Below, in pieces: positions 32,706 to 44,000 of a stretch of 64,000 nucleotides of DNA. The stretch comes from a virus. The notes under the pieces are model-generated. The model ran no database searches. It saw nothing but the letters and a program-made list of their open reading frames with translations, and was not told where the DNA came from. The number at the start of each line of letters is the position of its first letter. Within the stretch, counting starts at the first letter, position 1. The stretch lies in IMG/VR virus record IMGVR_UViG_3300032213_002070, positions 1 to 64,000 of that record, one strand, 5' to 3'. The translations under genes were made by a program, and so were the position numbers.

Positions 32706-33875
32706 CTAGTAGTTCGTCGCTCCCATTATAACAGAATATAAGCTCAAAACACCAGCGGACATGTAACTTTTGTCATCAGATAACCTATAATCTTTACTTG
32801 GTATATTATTACCATCAATCTTTATGCTACCTATCGTAACAGACATAACTAATTCAGAAGACATTCTAATCTGTCTTTCTATCTCTGACATAGAAAGAGA
32901 ATCACCTATTGATAAAGAATTAAGATATCTATTGAGGAAAATTCTTGATTGGTTTTCTACTCCCCTAGCTATATCTGTACTAGTTCCCTCTCTAAGTATT
33001 AATGTTAATGATATGTTTACTAGTTTTTGAGTAGCCACTCTTACATTGAGGTTAATACCTACAGGTTTAATAAGTCTAACTTTTTCATAAACTGATTGGC
33101 TTACTGAGGCTATTGTTGATCTAGTTTCTGGTATTAGAATAATATCACAAGATCCTATACCAAAAGAAGCTTCTCTAATCTTTGCATCTCTAACACCTTT
33201 AACTGAAAGAGCTGCAAAACGAATTGACTCTGCAGTACCGGAAGCAGATCCTCTTACTGCTGAAATGATTCTTCTTCTATAGTTATCGTCAGATTCAGAA
33301 TTTATATTGCTATAGACTTCTTTGGGGTTATTGCAATATACTACAACTCCAGGAGGGGAAATAAAATTATGTTTAACTAAAGTGTTTCTTGCTGCGGTAA
33401 TTGTATTATCTGCAAACTTAGCCTTTACGGAGCCATATGCTCTAGTGTTGTTTGCCGCAATAACTACATCTCCAGTAAGCTCATATGGATATTGAGCGCT
33501 AGCAAAACTGGAAACATCATTATATACCAGCGTACCCTGAGGAATTACTACGGTGCTAGTATAAGTTGTGTTTAGAAAAAATTCAATATTTGCAGTTACT
33601 CTATCCGGAACCAACTCCGAAGAAAGACTTCTACGCTGTACATTATACAGAGCACCTATCATATCTAGGTTATTACCTGCTGCTGTCGAAAGACTGGATT
33701 GTTCAATGCTGATCTTTAATGAATTATATAAGTCATTTATTTCTGAGTGTATAGCTTCAGTGAAAGCTCTAGCAATAGAACCTGGGCTAATTGCACTGAT
33801 CCCAGCGTTCTTTTGTAGACTATCTAAAGTCGCAATAATCATTTGTTCTTTTGATTTAATATTAATAGATGGCAT
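32706..33875 (-). CDS. Baseplate J-like wedge protein
   Basis: A 389-residue member of the baseplate J / gp6 family that forms the ring of wedges in contractile tails. It begins with a helical N terminus carrying AGNNLDMIGALYNVQRR, a family hallmark, then a beta insert (IPQGTLVYNDVSSF). Next comes ESDDNYRRRIISAVRGSASG followed by VKGVRDAKI, the most conserved region, and a C-terminal part with SIGDSLSMSEIERQIRMSSE. An AGGAG lies ahead of the ATG, which directly follows the stop of the gp25-like gene; that gene order is normal for myoviruses. Length is typical. Confidence 0.85.
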   Translation of the reverse strand: MPSINIKSKEQMIIATLDSLQKNAGISAISPGSIARAFTEAIHSEINDLYNSLKISIEQSSLSTAAGNNLDMIGALYNVQRRSLSSELVPDRVTANIEFFLNTTYTSTVVIPQGTLVYNDVSSFASAQYPYELTGDVVIAANNTRAYGSVKAKFADNTITAARNTLVKHNFISPPGVVVYCNNPKEVYSNINSESDDNYRRRIISAVRGSASGTAESIRFAALSVKGVRDAKIREASFGIGSCDIILIPETRSTIASVSQSVYEKVRLIKPVGINLNVRVATQKLVNISLTLILREGTSTDIARGVENQSRIFLNRYLNSLSIGDSLSMSEIERQIRMSSELVMSVTIGSIKIDGNNIPSKDYRLSDDKSYMSAGVLSLYSVIMGATNY

Positions 33876-34256
33876 TTAGGCTCCTAGATCTTGAGTTATT
33901 GACAGCACTGTGGGTTCGGCGTTATTACTCATTAGATAGACATCAAATCTTATAGCATCTGCTGAAGTAGGTACTGCTTCAATTGTGATTTGTCTATTTT
34001 TAAAAACACCTTCTCGCTCTAAAGCTGCTCTTATTAATCTCTTGCCAAAATCTCCAGTTTGAGATGTCTGTGGCATTCCGTAAAGAATAGAAAGATCTGT
34101 GCCTAATTGAGGGTACATAAAAAAATCACCAGGTTCTGTCATTAACCTTATATAAACTTGTTGCAGATCTACGGCCGTTGGAGTGTCAGCTAATGCCAAG
34201 TCACCGGACCCGGTCACCAGCAAATCGCCGTTTAAATCAATGTATAAATCTGACAT
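33876..34256 (-). CDS. Baseplate wedge protein, gp25-like
   Basis: A 126-residue protein of the gp25 / GpW-lysozyme-like (DUF2634) family that initiates sheath assembly at the baseplate. The pattern is clear: ADTPTAVDLQQVYIRLMTEPGDFFMYPQLGTDL (23-55), followed by RLIRAALEREG and a final pair of strands (RFDVYLMSNNAEPTVLSI). The start overlaps the upstream stop by one base (TAATG). Being next to the baseplate-J gene strengthens the call. Confidence 0.85.
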   Translation of the reverse strand: MSDLYIDLNGDLLVTGSGDLALADTPTAVDLQQVYIRLMTEPGDFFMYPQLGTDLSILYGMPQTSQTGDFGKRLIRAALEREGVFKNRQITIEAVPTSADAIRFDVYLMSNNAEPTVLSITQDLGA

Positions 34257-34930
34257 TAAGAACCCTTGATATCGTTAGTTATTTTAGCCTGAGCTTGGTC
34301 CAGGCTATACCCCTGGCTTTTATATGATAATATTAAATTAACCAAACCACCTAAGCCATCTTTAATAGTAGCATTAAACTTTTGACTATTATCATTCCAA
34401 AAAGTTTTTATTAAATCTGCTTCTTGGTTTGTAAAATTTTGAAAAACATTGTCTTGTCCAGCAAATGATTCATTAACTACGCTAGTGTTTGTGGTGGAAG
34501 AATAGTTGTAACTTCCATTTATAGTAACACCTTGCTGAGTCTGTTCTTCTTCTAATTGATCTAAATTATTAATAAAATAATCTACATTTAAGTAAGCTGG
34601 GTTGTAAGATTTAGAATCCGCATTCACTAATGCGGGTTCAGCGAACGTTGTTGCGGAATGGTTAAACTCCATAGAGTTCCATTTTAGCCCATCCTCATTT
34701 GTATGGAATTTAACATTCTCAGCAAAAAATGAAATTGTTCTAGTGGATCCATTAATAACAATCCCAACTCCAGGAGCTGCAAAAATTTCTATATCTCCTG
34801 CATCCGTTAATCTTATAAAGCTTGAATTGTCTGGATGTGTTAAACCAACTTCTCTTGGTGAAAAAGATTTTCTACGAGAAATTTCTGTGCTTTCAGAAGC
34901 GGTAGTGCCTGTTGTAGGTGTATTAGACAT
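34256..34930 (-). CDS. Baseplate-associated protein, possible spike or hub accessory
   Basis: A 224-residue protein. A disordered N terminus (MSNTPTTGTTASESTEISRR) is followed by a compact beta segment (FIRLTDAGDIEIFAAPGVGIVINGSTRTISFFAE) and a helical C terminus (YSLDQAQAKITNDIKGS). The beta segment is of a type seen in proteins next to the OB-fold spike in several myoviruses. It lies between the gp25-like and OB-fold genes. No ribosome site is obvious, so translation may be coupled to the preceding gene, which ends three bases upstream. Family not recognised. Confidence 0.55.
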   Translation of the reverse strand: MSNTPTTGTTASESTEISRRKSFSPREVGLTHPDNSSFIRLTDAGDIEIFAAPGVGIVINGSTRTISFFAENVKFHTNEDGLKWNSMEFNHSATTFAEPALVNADSKSYNPAYLNVDYFINNLDQLEEEQTQQGVTINGSYNYSSTTNTSVVNESFAGQDNVFQNFTNQEADLIKTFWNDNSQKFNATIKDGLGGLVNLILSYKSQGYSLDQAQAKITNDIKGS

Positions 34931-34933
34931 AGG

Positions 34934-35296
34934 TTATACCAAGAACTTTGGGACGCCAGTATCAATACCGTAATTTGGAATAAACTTTCCCGCTGCATCG
35001 TGTCCATCTATATAGGATACTATGTATGGATATCTTTCATTGTCATCGGTAAAGCCGACAATGCAACGAGATCCTATTGTTGGGGCTGTCATTTGTACGC
35101 CTTGTACAGATGGACAGGGTACATCTTTGATAATATTACCAATATGATTAGTTACCCTGTCGTCTAAGATGATAACTAAAGTATTTTTATATCTATCAAA
35201 AGATACAATAGTTCCAGGTCTAGATTTAGTTTGTTGAAATCTTTTATTAGATAAATGTAAATCTAATTTTTCATCAAATTTTGGATAATGTTTCAT
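34934..35296 (-). CDS. OB-fold baseplate protein (gpV / gp45-like spike base)
   Basis: A 120-residue protein. The ATG at 35296 is chosen because GGGGG precedes it and because an alternative at 35335 would overlap the upstream gene. After a charged N terminus, RPGTIVSFDRYKNTLVIILDD and IGSRCIVGFTDDNERYPYIVSY give the small OB barrel that forms the base of the central spike in contractile tails (gpV, gp5 N-terminal domain). No spike helix is included, so the needle is probably another chain. It follows the cell-wall hydrolase gene, as is common for tail-tip modules. Confidence 0.65.
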   Translation of the reverse strand: MKHYPKFDEKLDLHLSNKRFQQTKSRPGTIVSFDRYKNTLVIILDDRVTNHIGNIIKDVPCPSVQGVQMTAPTIGSRCIVGFTDDNERYPYIVSYIDGHDAAGKFIPNYGIDTGVPKFLV

Positions 35297-35309
35297 TGAA
35301 TCCCCCTTA

Positions 35310-38063
35310 TTACCATGCCGAAGACCAGCCAGCATACTGTGTTTTACTACCTGGCCAAGTTGTATCTTCTATTGACTTTGGTTCCCAATCATGTTGATCT
35401 ACATATAGTTTACCACCTATCGATACACCAATATGACCATATGGTGTTCCTTCTATTTGTCTCCAGAATACCAATGACCCTACCGGAGGATTATTACCGA
35501 CATCATCACCAGCTGCATGGAAAGTAGAATTACTCTTTATCCTATTTAGGTGGTCTTCTGCGGCCCCACCACTAGTCTGTAAGCCGGTAGCTGAAACTAA
35601 TCCACCATCATTAGGATCGAGTTCTTCCCAAGCTTTATTTATCAAATCTGTTTTAGCATCCGAGAAAAGACCTAGCGCTGCTGACAGTATTCTAGCAAAT
35701 TTTTCACAACCGATCTCCCATCCGCTGGTAGCATCGCCTTGCAATTGAGCCGTGTTTTTATTTTTCCAATAGGTGATATAAGAAGGTGCCCTATTAGCTT
35801 TTAGCCAATCTGCGCATGCTTTAATATCGGCCTTAGTAAATGGTGGTTGCATGGAACCACTGCCTTGCTCCTTCACTATCACTACTGAACCAGCTGACTG
35901 AATAGGGGCTGAAGTTTTTTCATTCTTTAATGATCCACCTTCGCCTGTTCCGACTTTTGGATGATCATAATATACATCGCCTAAAATCCAACCTTCTATA
36001 TAATTTTTTGTTCTTGGATTTTTTGTTGGTAAATTTTTTCTAACCCAAGCAACTAACGTTTCATAAGTCTTTCCAGTTGTTAAATATGCGTCCACTGCAA
36101 TTTGAAATTTTGTATTAAAAATAAATCCGCAGTCAGAACGAGGAGTTTTATTTGCATTTAAGTAATCGCCCCATGGATAGAAAATAGCTGAATCATCAAT
36201 TTTTTTACCAGGAGTTCTACCCATTTTAGTATATAGAGAATACACCTGATTTACTGGGTACCATATTTTATCATCAGTAGAAATTTTTCCATCTTGTTTT
36301 AGTTCATTTATCTTCTTTAATACTGCCTGAGGATCCCAAGATGCAGAATCTGCAGATACATAAGCTAATGATGACGCATAGATGCTTTGCGGATTAACTT
36401 TAGTCCCATCAAAATAAATCAAAACTTTATTTTTTTCACCGTTAGATCCAGTAATAGGTATTTGTGACTTTAGATTATACTGAAATAATCCAAAAGAATA
36501 ATCACTACCAACACCATTCCATGCTGAAGTTTTTAAACTACCTTCTCTTGCGGAAACTGCGCACATTATTGCTGCAGCTTCATCACTTAGTGGCCCATAG
36601 TCTGGATCTCTTAACATTGCGTAAAGTTCATTAACGGTTAAATCTCCACCACCATTTTTATAATTGGTAAAAGCTTTTTGTTTAGCTGTTTCTGCATTCC
36701 CTCCAGCATCGTTTCCTGATCCTCCCGAACCAGAGTTCCCGCTATCAGCAGATGAAGTAGTCCATCCTACAGCGCCCATATATTGTCCTGCTCTTTGCGG
36801 GCTAAAACTTATATGTATATTGTTTGTGTGTTCTGTCCCTGCTTCAAAATTTACGAATTTAAGGGTTGGATACTTTTGTCTAATAGCGGTACTTGCGGTA
36901 TCGTACCCCTGCATCACTCCAAGATCTTTTGCTACATCTGGACTTATGATTATTAAATCAGGTAAGAGTGGAGTGGGTAAGGTGGACAGTTTGTCCAAGA
37001 AGGTAAACAAAGCTGCTGAGTAAACAGCTTTGCTCTTACCTATATTGTTAACGCTGCCGACTTTGGTTACATCAAAAGCCCTACCGAATGCATGGTCAGA
37101 TATAGAGTTTTTATTTTTTTTATCTAAATATTTTTCTGGACTAAGATTTTGATCGCTTTTATCGTTTTCGGATAAGCTAATTCTATTTAAACCAAAAGAA
37201 CCATTAACGTCTACACCCTTAGTTGGGTCTACTAACATGAGTAAACACTCTATAAGAGCAGCTGATATATAGGCTTGCGTCGATGGAGCGCTAATAGTTT
37301 CTGAATTAACATCTTGGGAAATGCCATCAGTTGGAGGAAAATAAGAACTAGTTTGGCTAAATGCATACGTAGATAGCTTGTCAGGTATATCAAATTGAAA
37401 ACCCAAAACTAACGCTGGCTCGTTTAAAGATGCCTTTAATAGAGTTCCTCGATCTATGTACATTTGCCTTTCTTCATCAGATAGTTCCGATACAGCAGCA
37501 ACTGCTCTTTCTCCTAGACTTGGTGCCGTAGCATCTATAGTGTAGGTTATATTATTGTGAGACCAAGTAATTCCATTTGAATCTCCAACTTGGGATTGAG
37601 TCCCATTTCCTGGCCATTTACCATCTACTGAATCTGACAATGGACTTATTGAACCAGTAGGAGTAAAACTAGTTCCCATTATTGATCCAGATACGGCTTT
37701 CAGATATGCTTCGTGGCCAGTAAGAATTGCAGTTTTAGCATCCTCCTTGGATGTTCCTTGATAATCTGGATTAGCTATCTGGAAAGCATCGCCGGCTTGG
37801 TATCCTACGGATAAAATTCCGTCTAAAGAAGATTTTATAAATTTAGATGTTGCATCTGCAACTGCTGCTGGGTTTCTATTTAATGCACCCCCTGCCATTA
37901 TATCTGTTAGATTTCTAGAGGTCAATGTTTGATTAGCGTATTTATCTACAGATGCTGTAGTCTTTAAACTTGCTGCACCATCTGGATTATAAGACTCACT
38001 AATTTGATTAGTTAAAGAAGCCGAATCATTTAAGTGACTTATATCAAAACCAAAATCAGACAT
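35310..38063 (-). CDS. Tail-associated cell-wall hydrolase with three catalytic domains
   Basis: A 917-residue virion protein expected to cut peptidoglycan during DNA entry. Three enzyme-like domains are visible. (1) An M15-type D,D/L,D-peptidase: SDHAFGRAFDV (H324, D331) with EHTNNIHISF (H412, H417). (2) A lysozyme/transglycosylase-fold domain: AAAIMCAVSAREGSLK (E507) with DYSFGLFQYNL (521-531). (3) A C-terminal CHAP/NlpC-type amidase: GCEKFARIL (C786) with GSLVFWRQIEGTPYGHIGV (H877) and YVDQHD. A Gly/Ser linker (near 440-455) separates the first two. The ATG has AAGGA upstream. It lies next to the OB-fold spike gene, as expected for a tail lysin. Confidence 0.8.
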   Translation of the reverse strand: MSDFGFDISHLNDSASLTNQISESYNPDGAASLKTTASVDKYANQTLTSRNLTDIMAGGALNRNPAAVADATSKFIKSSLDGILSVGYQAGDAFQIANPDYQGTSKEDAKTAILTGHEAYLKAVSGSIMGTSFTPTGSISPLSDSVDGKWPGNGTQSQVGDSNGITWSHNNITYTIDATAPSLGERAVAAVSELSDEERQMYIDRGTLLKASLNEPALVLGFQFDIPDKLSTYAFSQTSSYFPPTDGISQDVNSETISAPSTQAYISAALIECLLMLVDPTKGVDVNGSFGLNRISLSENDKSDQNLSPEKYLDKKNKNSISDHAFGRAFDVTKVGSVNNIGKSKAVYSAALFTFLDKLSTLPTPLLPDLIIISPDVAKDLGVMQGYDTASTAIRQKYPTLKFVNFEAGTEHTNNIHISFSPQRAGQYMGAVGWTTSSADSGNSGSGGSGNDAGGNAETAKQKAFTNYKNGGGDLTVNELYAMLRDPDYGPLSDEAAAIMCAVSAREGSLKTSAWNGVGSDYSFGLFQYNLKSQIPITGSNGEKNKVLIYFDGTKVNPQSIYASSLAYVSADSASWDPQAVLKKINELKQDGKISTDDKIWYPVNQVYSLYTKMGRTPGKKIDDSAIFYPWGDYLNANKTPRSDCGFIFNTKFQIAVDAYLTTGKTYETLVAWVRKNLPTKNPRTKNYIEGWILGDVYYDHPKVGTGEGGSLKNEKTSAPIQSAGSVVIVKEQGSGSMQPPFTKADIKACADWLKANRAPSYITYWKNKNTAQLQGDATSGWEIGCEKFARILSAALGLFSDAKTDLINKAWEELDPNDGGLVSATGLQTSGGAAEDHLNRIKSNSTFHAAGDDVGNNPPVGSLVFWRQIEGTPYGHIGVSIGGKLYVDQHDWEPKSIEDTTWPGSKTQYAGWSSAW

Positions 38064-38072
38064 ATTTATTCC

Positions 38073-41000
38073 TTAAAGGGGAGAAGTTGGATTCTGTTGT
38101 TGTAACGTTGGCATCGGGAGTTGATCGTCCAAGCTTATAACAGATGGACGCTCTCTAAGTAGATCTACCGTGTAGACTTGTGCGAGATTATTAACAACTA
38201 ATTCCCAGTTCAAGGTTGCTGGAGATCCATCTTCATAGTACTCATCCCATGATACATATGGCCATTCTGAAGCTTTTGTATTTAAAATATCTATGATTCT
38301 AAAATTAACTAAAATATTAAACAAGAACTTATAATCAGCGGTAAGATTTGCTAGTGGATCATTACTTCCGCTTAAAGTAAAGTATGAATTATTATATGTA
38401 TCTATCAAAGACAATGAATCAAATACTGTATCAAATTTTATAAATAAATTAGAATCTGGATATAGCGTATTTTTAAACTCTGTTTTTATTTGTTCAATAC
38501 TTTTACTGCCTATTACCGAAAAACCACTTGTGGTAAGAAATAATCCTCTTACTTTTTGAATGACTGAATTTAAATCTTGATCAAGTATTTTATAAAAAAC
38601 AGTTCCTAAAGTATCGTCCTTCTTGTTATATGCAGTAGCTTTTTTATAATTCTTTGGTGTATTAATACTTGAACCTGGAGACATTTGATCTTCCGCATAT
38701 ATAGAAACTGAAGATTGATCGTTTGGCGATACTCGAATTACGAAAGGTTTGCCAATCAATCTTTCCTCTACAAATACTGCTGCTCTAGATCCAGCTGCTG
38801 TAGTACTAATTCCTGACTGAGCCTTGCCTTCTGCGTAGGCTTTAAATACGTTAAGACTTGATGCTATGATGCCATCTAATCTTACTATAAACGGAGTACC
38901 TGATGGATCTAATAAGTCTATTACTTCTATCTCGTCAGCATTTAATATCCTATTTAACTTACAAAGAACTTTAAAGAATTGATTTAATCCAGTTTTGTCA
39001 GGCCCTGTTCCTGAATATTTAAGTACTTCTGCGTTGACTAGCGCATTTTCATAACTTGTATATCTAATTAAATCTCCAATTTGTTTTTCTTGCCAACCCA
39101 TATTTTTTAACAAATCATCATATCGTATATAGGCGTTACCTTCTGGAGTTTTAGTTCTAGTTTTAACTCCGAGTATACCCGGAAGAAGTCTTTTTGTGGC
39201 ATATCTACCAACAGTCATACCCTGATTAATAGCTAACCCTGCATCCATCGGTTGTCCATTTTTATTTAAGTATCCAATGTAACATCCGTGTTGATCTAAT
39301 ACGTTGTCCCTAACCCACTTCCAGCCCTTCCACATTAAATCTGCTCCAATTCCGGCACCTAAGCCTGCACCAAATGGACCGCCAACTAGTGATCCAGCTA
39401 TAGCTCCAACGCCAGCTGCACCAATATAAGCTGCTGCAATTCCGGTTAAGCTAGGAGCGCTGTTTTGTGCTTTCATTTGCTTATCTATTTGACTTTGAGC
39501 ATCTGACAAACCTTCGGCTGCAAAGTTAGCCATGATGTCTGACATTAAAGAACTTGATCCATGGGTAAATTGGAGACCACCTAACATTTGCGCACTGAGT
39601 GCTTGATGTATACCGTCAACAGATATATTTCCACCAGATAATATTCCAGTATTTCCAGCTTGAACAGAGTTGATAATCATCTTTGTATCATTTCTCATAT
39701 TCTGTAATGAAAAATATGAATGCACCCATGATGACATAAACCATCTTGCTGGATCATTTACCGTAACAAATGCGTTAGGTGTTATTGATGTTATAAAACC
39801 TAAATCTGAAGTAAAATGATGTACTACTTGTTCTACTTCAAATATTCCATACATCCTCTCATAGACATCAGCAAGGTATACTAGGTCATGAGGGCGTATA
39901 TCTGGACTACCTATAACCACTATTTCTCCACTATATATATCTTTTAGTGATTCTTTAAGATGCGCTAAACCAACTCTTTTTGCCATTAATTCATCTGGAG
40001 CACCTTGCGATAATTTGATTGCTCCTCTTGCAAATTCTATAGGATGAAATAGTGGTTGAGCTATACCAAATAAACCATCACCAGCAACGTTATCAAAGTA
40101 TATACCTGTTTCTACTGTTTTCTCTACTTGTCTTTCTGAAGGTATACTCTTGTCTAATGCTACGGTCACTGGATACTTTCCATCTGAGACAGCCGTTATT
40201 TGGGTTGCAACATCTATTGTGCTTTCTTGTATTTGATTAGTTAGAATATGAGAGAATGAATTTATATAATGCATCTTCTGGAAAGGCTCACGTATTTCTA
40301 CAACTGGTTCTCCGTACTCTCTTGTAAACGGATTATCTGTTGCCCTCAATAGGGAACCAGCTCTTCCTAATGAATAATAGATAGAATCATTTAATGCTCT
40401 ATTTAATATATTAGCTTGTTTGGTAAAATTATCCAATTCAGATAATCCATATCCAGTCTGGACCATAGACATTCTAAACATAGATAATAATCCTGATAGT
40501 CCATCGCTAATTGCTGTAAAAATTGGTCCTATATTGTTGTTCCAAAATTCTCCAGTATTATGAGTGAGAACACCTAGAATGTTTCCAGCACTATTGCCCT
40601 CGCCTTTATTTCCTGCTAATAACTTTAAGAATTTCTTTTTGTCTGAAGAATAATTTTGATTAGGATCTATAAAAGCTGCAAAAACTTTATTTACTGGACT
40701 AAAATCCCACATGTCATCACTAGAATATTTTCTGTTAGGCTTTAAAACCAACCATGCTCTAGCATATGGATCTTGCCACATCGCTTGTCTAAACATTCCT
40801 ACTATAAGTAGAAATACTTGTTTTGCAGTAAAATTTTCAGTAATGATATCATCTACTTTTTTAGCTCCACCAGAAATATCAGAACCAAAAATAATATTTA
40901 TATTTGTTTGAGATTGTAAGAATAAACCTAATTTCTTATATTTAGATTTAGCTAAAACATCAAAGTATTTAATCAATCCACCTTGATCAACAGGAGCATC

Positions 41001-44000
41001 AATCAAATTTTTTCTAGCATATTCTATGGCTGCTTTTACATCATGTATATCAGTTGTAATAGTTCTTTTAACACCTTCAATTATAGTTGTGGCTGGTACT
41101 GGTCCCGTTATGCCTTGATTATTAGTATTAATAAAATCACTGCCTAGTAACATTGCAAATTCATCTTCAGCTGTTTTGTTTGTTGAGCTAAATGGTTTGA
41201 ATATTGCTACGTCTTTAGTTGGATCTCTTAATATATCAATAATAACTTTTGGCATTGGTTCAACATTCTCTGGGTCTAGCCCAAATGCATCAAAAAATAT
41301 TTTCTTAACTGCATCATATGTATGGTAGCCAAATCTAAATTGATCCCAGACATCATTAGCCTGTGCTAGTGTTCTACCATTACCCGCTATGACATGAGTG
41401 CTATTGCTGAATCCCTCATCAAAGAATGCTCTTGCATCAACTGACTCTTTTGAAGATGGATCATAAACTGGAGCAAATCGCGTTCTTCCAGATGCAGAAT
41501 CTTTATTTCCAGTTGTTGCAAGTTCTGAGTCAAGGATATCCCATAGGGCTTTTCTATCAAGACTGTTATAACCATTTTTTTCTGCGTTAATAACCATATC
41601 AAAATAGCCGTTTTGTTGTCCATCTTTTGCAAGAATGTTACCACCCATAGCTGCAGCAGAAGCATAAAAGTTATTATCTAATAATGTTATACCGCCAGTT
41701 GGAACAAATTCTAACCATTGAGTATTGAATGCGTCAAGCACTGTACCTGATATGGCCTGTGATCTTTCAAGCGCATCGGGAGACATATGATCTGAATACT
41801 TAGTTAAAGAAGCTAATTCTGCTTCCATTTTTCCTGAATCTGTAGAATTTTGAAATCTTCCAAACCCAATAATTTTGTCATTTTCGTGATCAGTTTTACC
41901 ATCGTAATTTGTTTTAAATTCAGTAGTTGGATTTTGGAGTGTTGTGACTACACCTAAAGGTATTGAATCATCAACAAATGTAAAATAACACTCTCTAGGG
42001 ATGGGCATTGGTGCTAACCCTGCATTTATTGCAGCGGTTGCTGCGGTTATATAAGCGCCGCCACCAGGGGCATTCATCTTATATGCTTGATCGGTACTTT
42101 GACTACCACCTTGTGGATCGTTTAACCAACGTTTTTTTTCAGTTTCCGTTAAATGCATTAGGCCTAAAAAATATGCTGCGTCAGGAGATACTATGGCGGT
42201 TGTACCATAGGTAAACTCACTATAGGTTGTTTCTCCCTCGCCCCATAAAAAGTATGCTGGCCTACAAACAACTGCAGTTTTAGTTACTGGACTATAAACT
42301 AAAACTTTTCTTTTTTTGTAATCGTCTATAGTTCCGCAGAAATCTTTATCGTCATAATCGGAAAAATATTCCTGCTTAAACTTTTTAAACATTTCATCAT
42401 TAAGATCTTCAGTTATCTTATATGGCCATTTCATTGCTATATAAAACTGTTCATCTAAAGGAGTAGAAGGGGAACCCCAATCTCTATAGCTAAATTTATT
42501 ACTAGAAGTAATTTTACTTTCGTTTATATAATCATATTCCCAAGAACCATCTGAAACAGTTTGTTCATTTTTCATTAATGGTAATGGCATTCTTATGATT
42601 GCTTTATTGGAAGATAGTGACCCAGCTGTAGCAATATTGAACACAAAATTATCACTACCAAACACTGCTATTGGATCTACTGAGGCTTTAAACACTGGAG
42701 CTGTGAGCGTAATTGAAAATTCTTCATCGGAATCTCCGGAAGACTCTTGTATCTTTTCCGTCAAAGGAGTGGTTCCTTTTAATAAAGAAGCTTCAGTGAT
42801 TAGCAGATTGACATATAAAGTATCTTTTTGAAGACCAGTATGCGAGTGTCCAGTCCCTGAAGCTATATCGCCAGAAGCAAAAAATGCATAGTCCTTTAAC
42901 GGAGCTGAAGTTAATCTGTCTGTAAAATAGGGAAAAGCGTACCTTAATGGCATTTGTTCTATTTCAAAATGTTCTGAATGCGGTTCAGAAATATCAATTT
43001 CTGTTTTCTTTCCATCTGGGTCTATAGGTAAGTGGAAGCCTATGCCTACGAATCCTTTATTCTTAGGAATTTTTGCAACAATTTTTTTCTTACTATCTTG
43101 ATAAATAAGTCTATTTGGATCAGTAAGACGAATAACTTTACCTTTTAATATTCCCGCTGGAGCATATACGTTTGAAGCATTTAGTTGGTCGTTAACTATC
43201 GTACTCAACGTTGTTAAAGGATTTCTTGCATTTCTAAATGCATCGTAGTCTGCTTTAGAATTAGAAGTTTGTTGAATCTTATTCATGATATCCATTACTT
43301 GGCTATCTGGATTAATCGGCCTTGGTGTTGTAATGCCTAATTCTATTGCTCTTTTTTCAGAAGGAAAACCTGTAGTAATAGGAACTACACCAGATGTATA
43401 TAACCAGTGTGGTTTTCCATAAAATATAGTTGATCTATCTTCAAATGGTCTTACGGCAACAATATAATTTGGAAGAAGTCTTGCGCATGTTTGAAATAAA
43501 TCCCATACAGATTTCATATAAGTTTGAGCTCTAAATGAAACCTCGTCAAATCCTGGCATGTCGTCATCTAAGTCGCTAACCAAACCAAATGTTTTCCAAA
43601 TATTTACTCCGCCTCTTCCGCTAATTGAACCAAGCAAACTTGCGCCACCACCTGCAGCAAGTGTTCCACCTATGACCGGAAGAGCAAGACCGCCGGTTCC
43701 AAAAGCTAATGCTGCACCGATACCAAGGGTTAAGCCTCCCAGAACTGCTGAAGTACCTCCACCCGATTGCTTTACTCCCATTCCAGCAGTTAGCGTATCT
43801 AGTGTTGCAGATGCTGGAGCGCTACCTGCATTGTACTTTCTTAAAACATCATTCCATGAGGCATCGGTTAATCTATTTAAATAATCTAACCTAGTATTTG
43901 GCATATCTTCTGGAGTTAATGTTGCGGCGTTTGCCCAGCCGTCACCTAAGTCGCCGCCTAAGAATTGAGCCACACCTGTTCCATTACCTGGATAAATATT

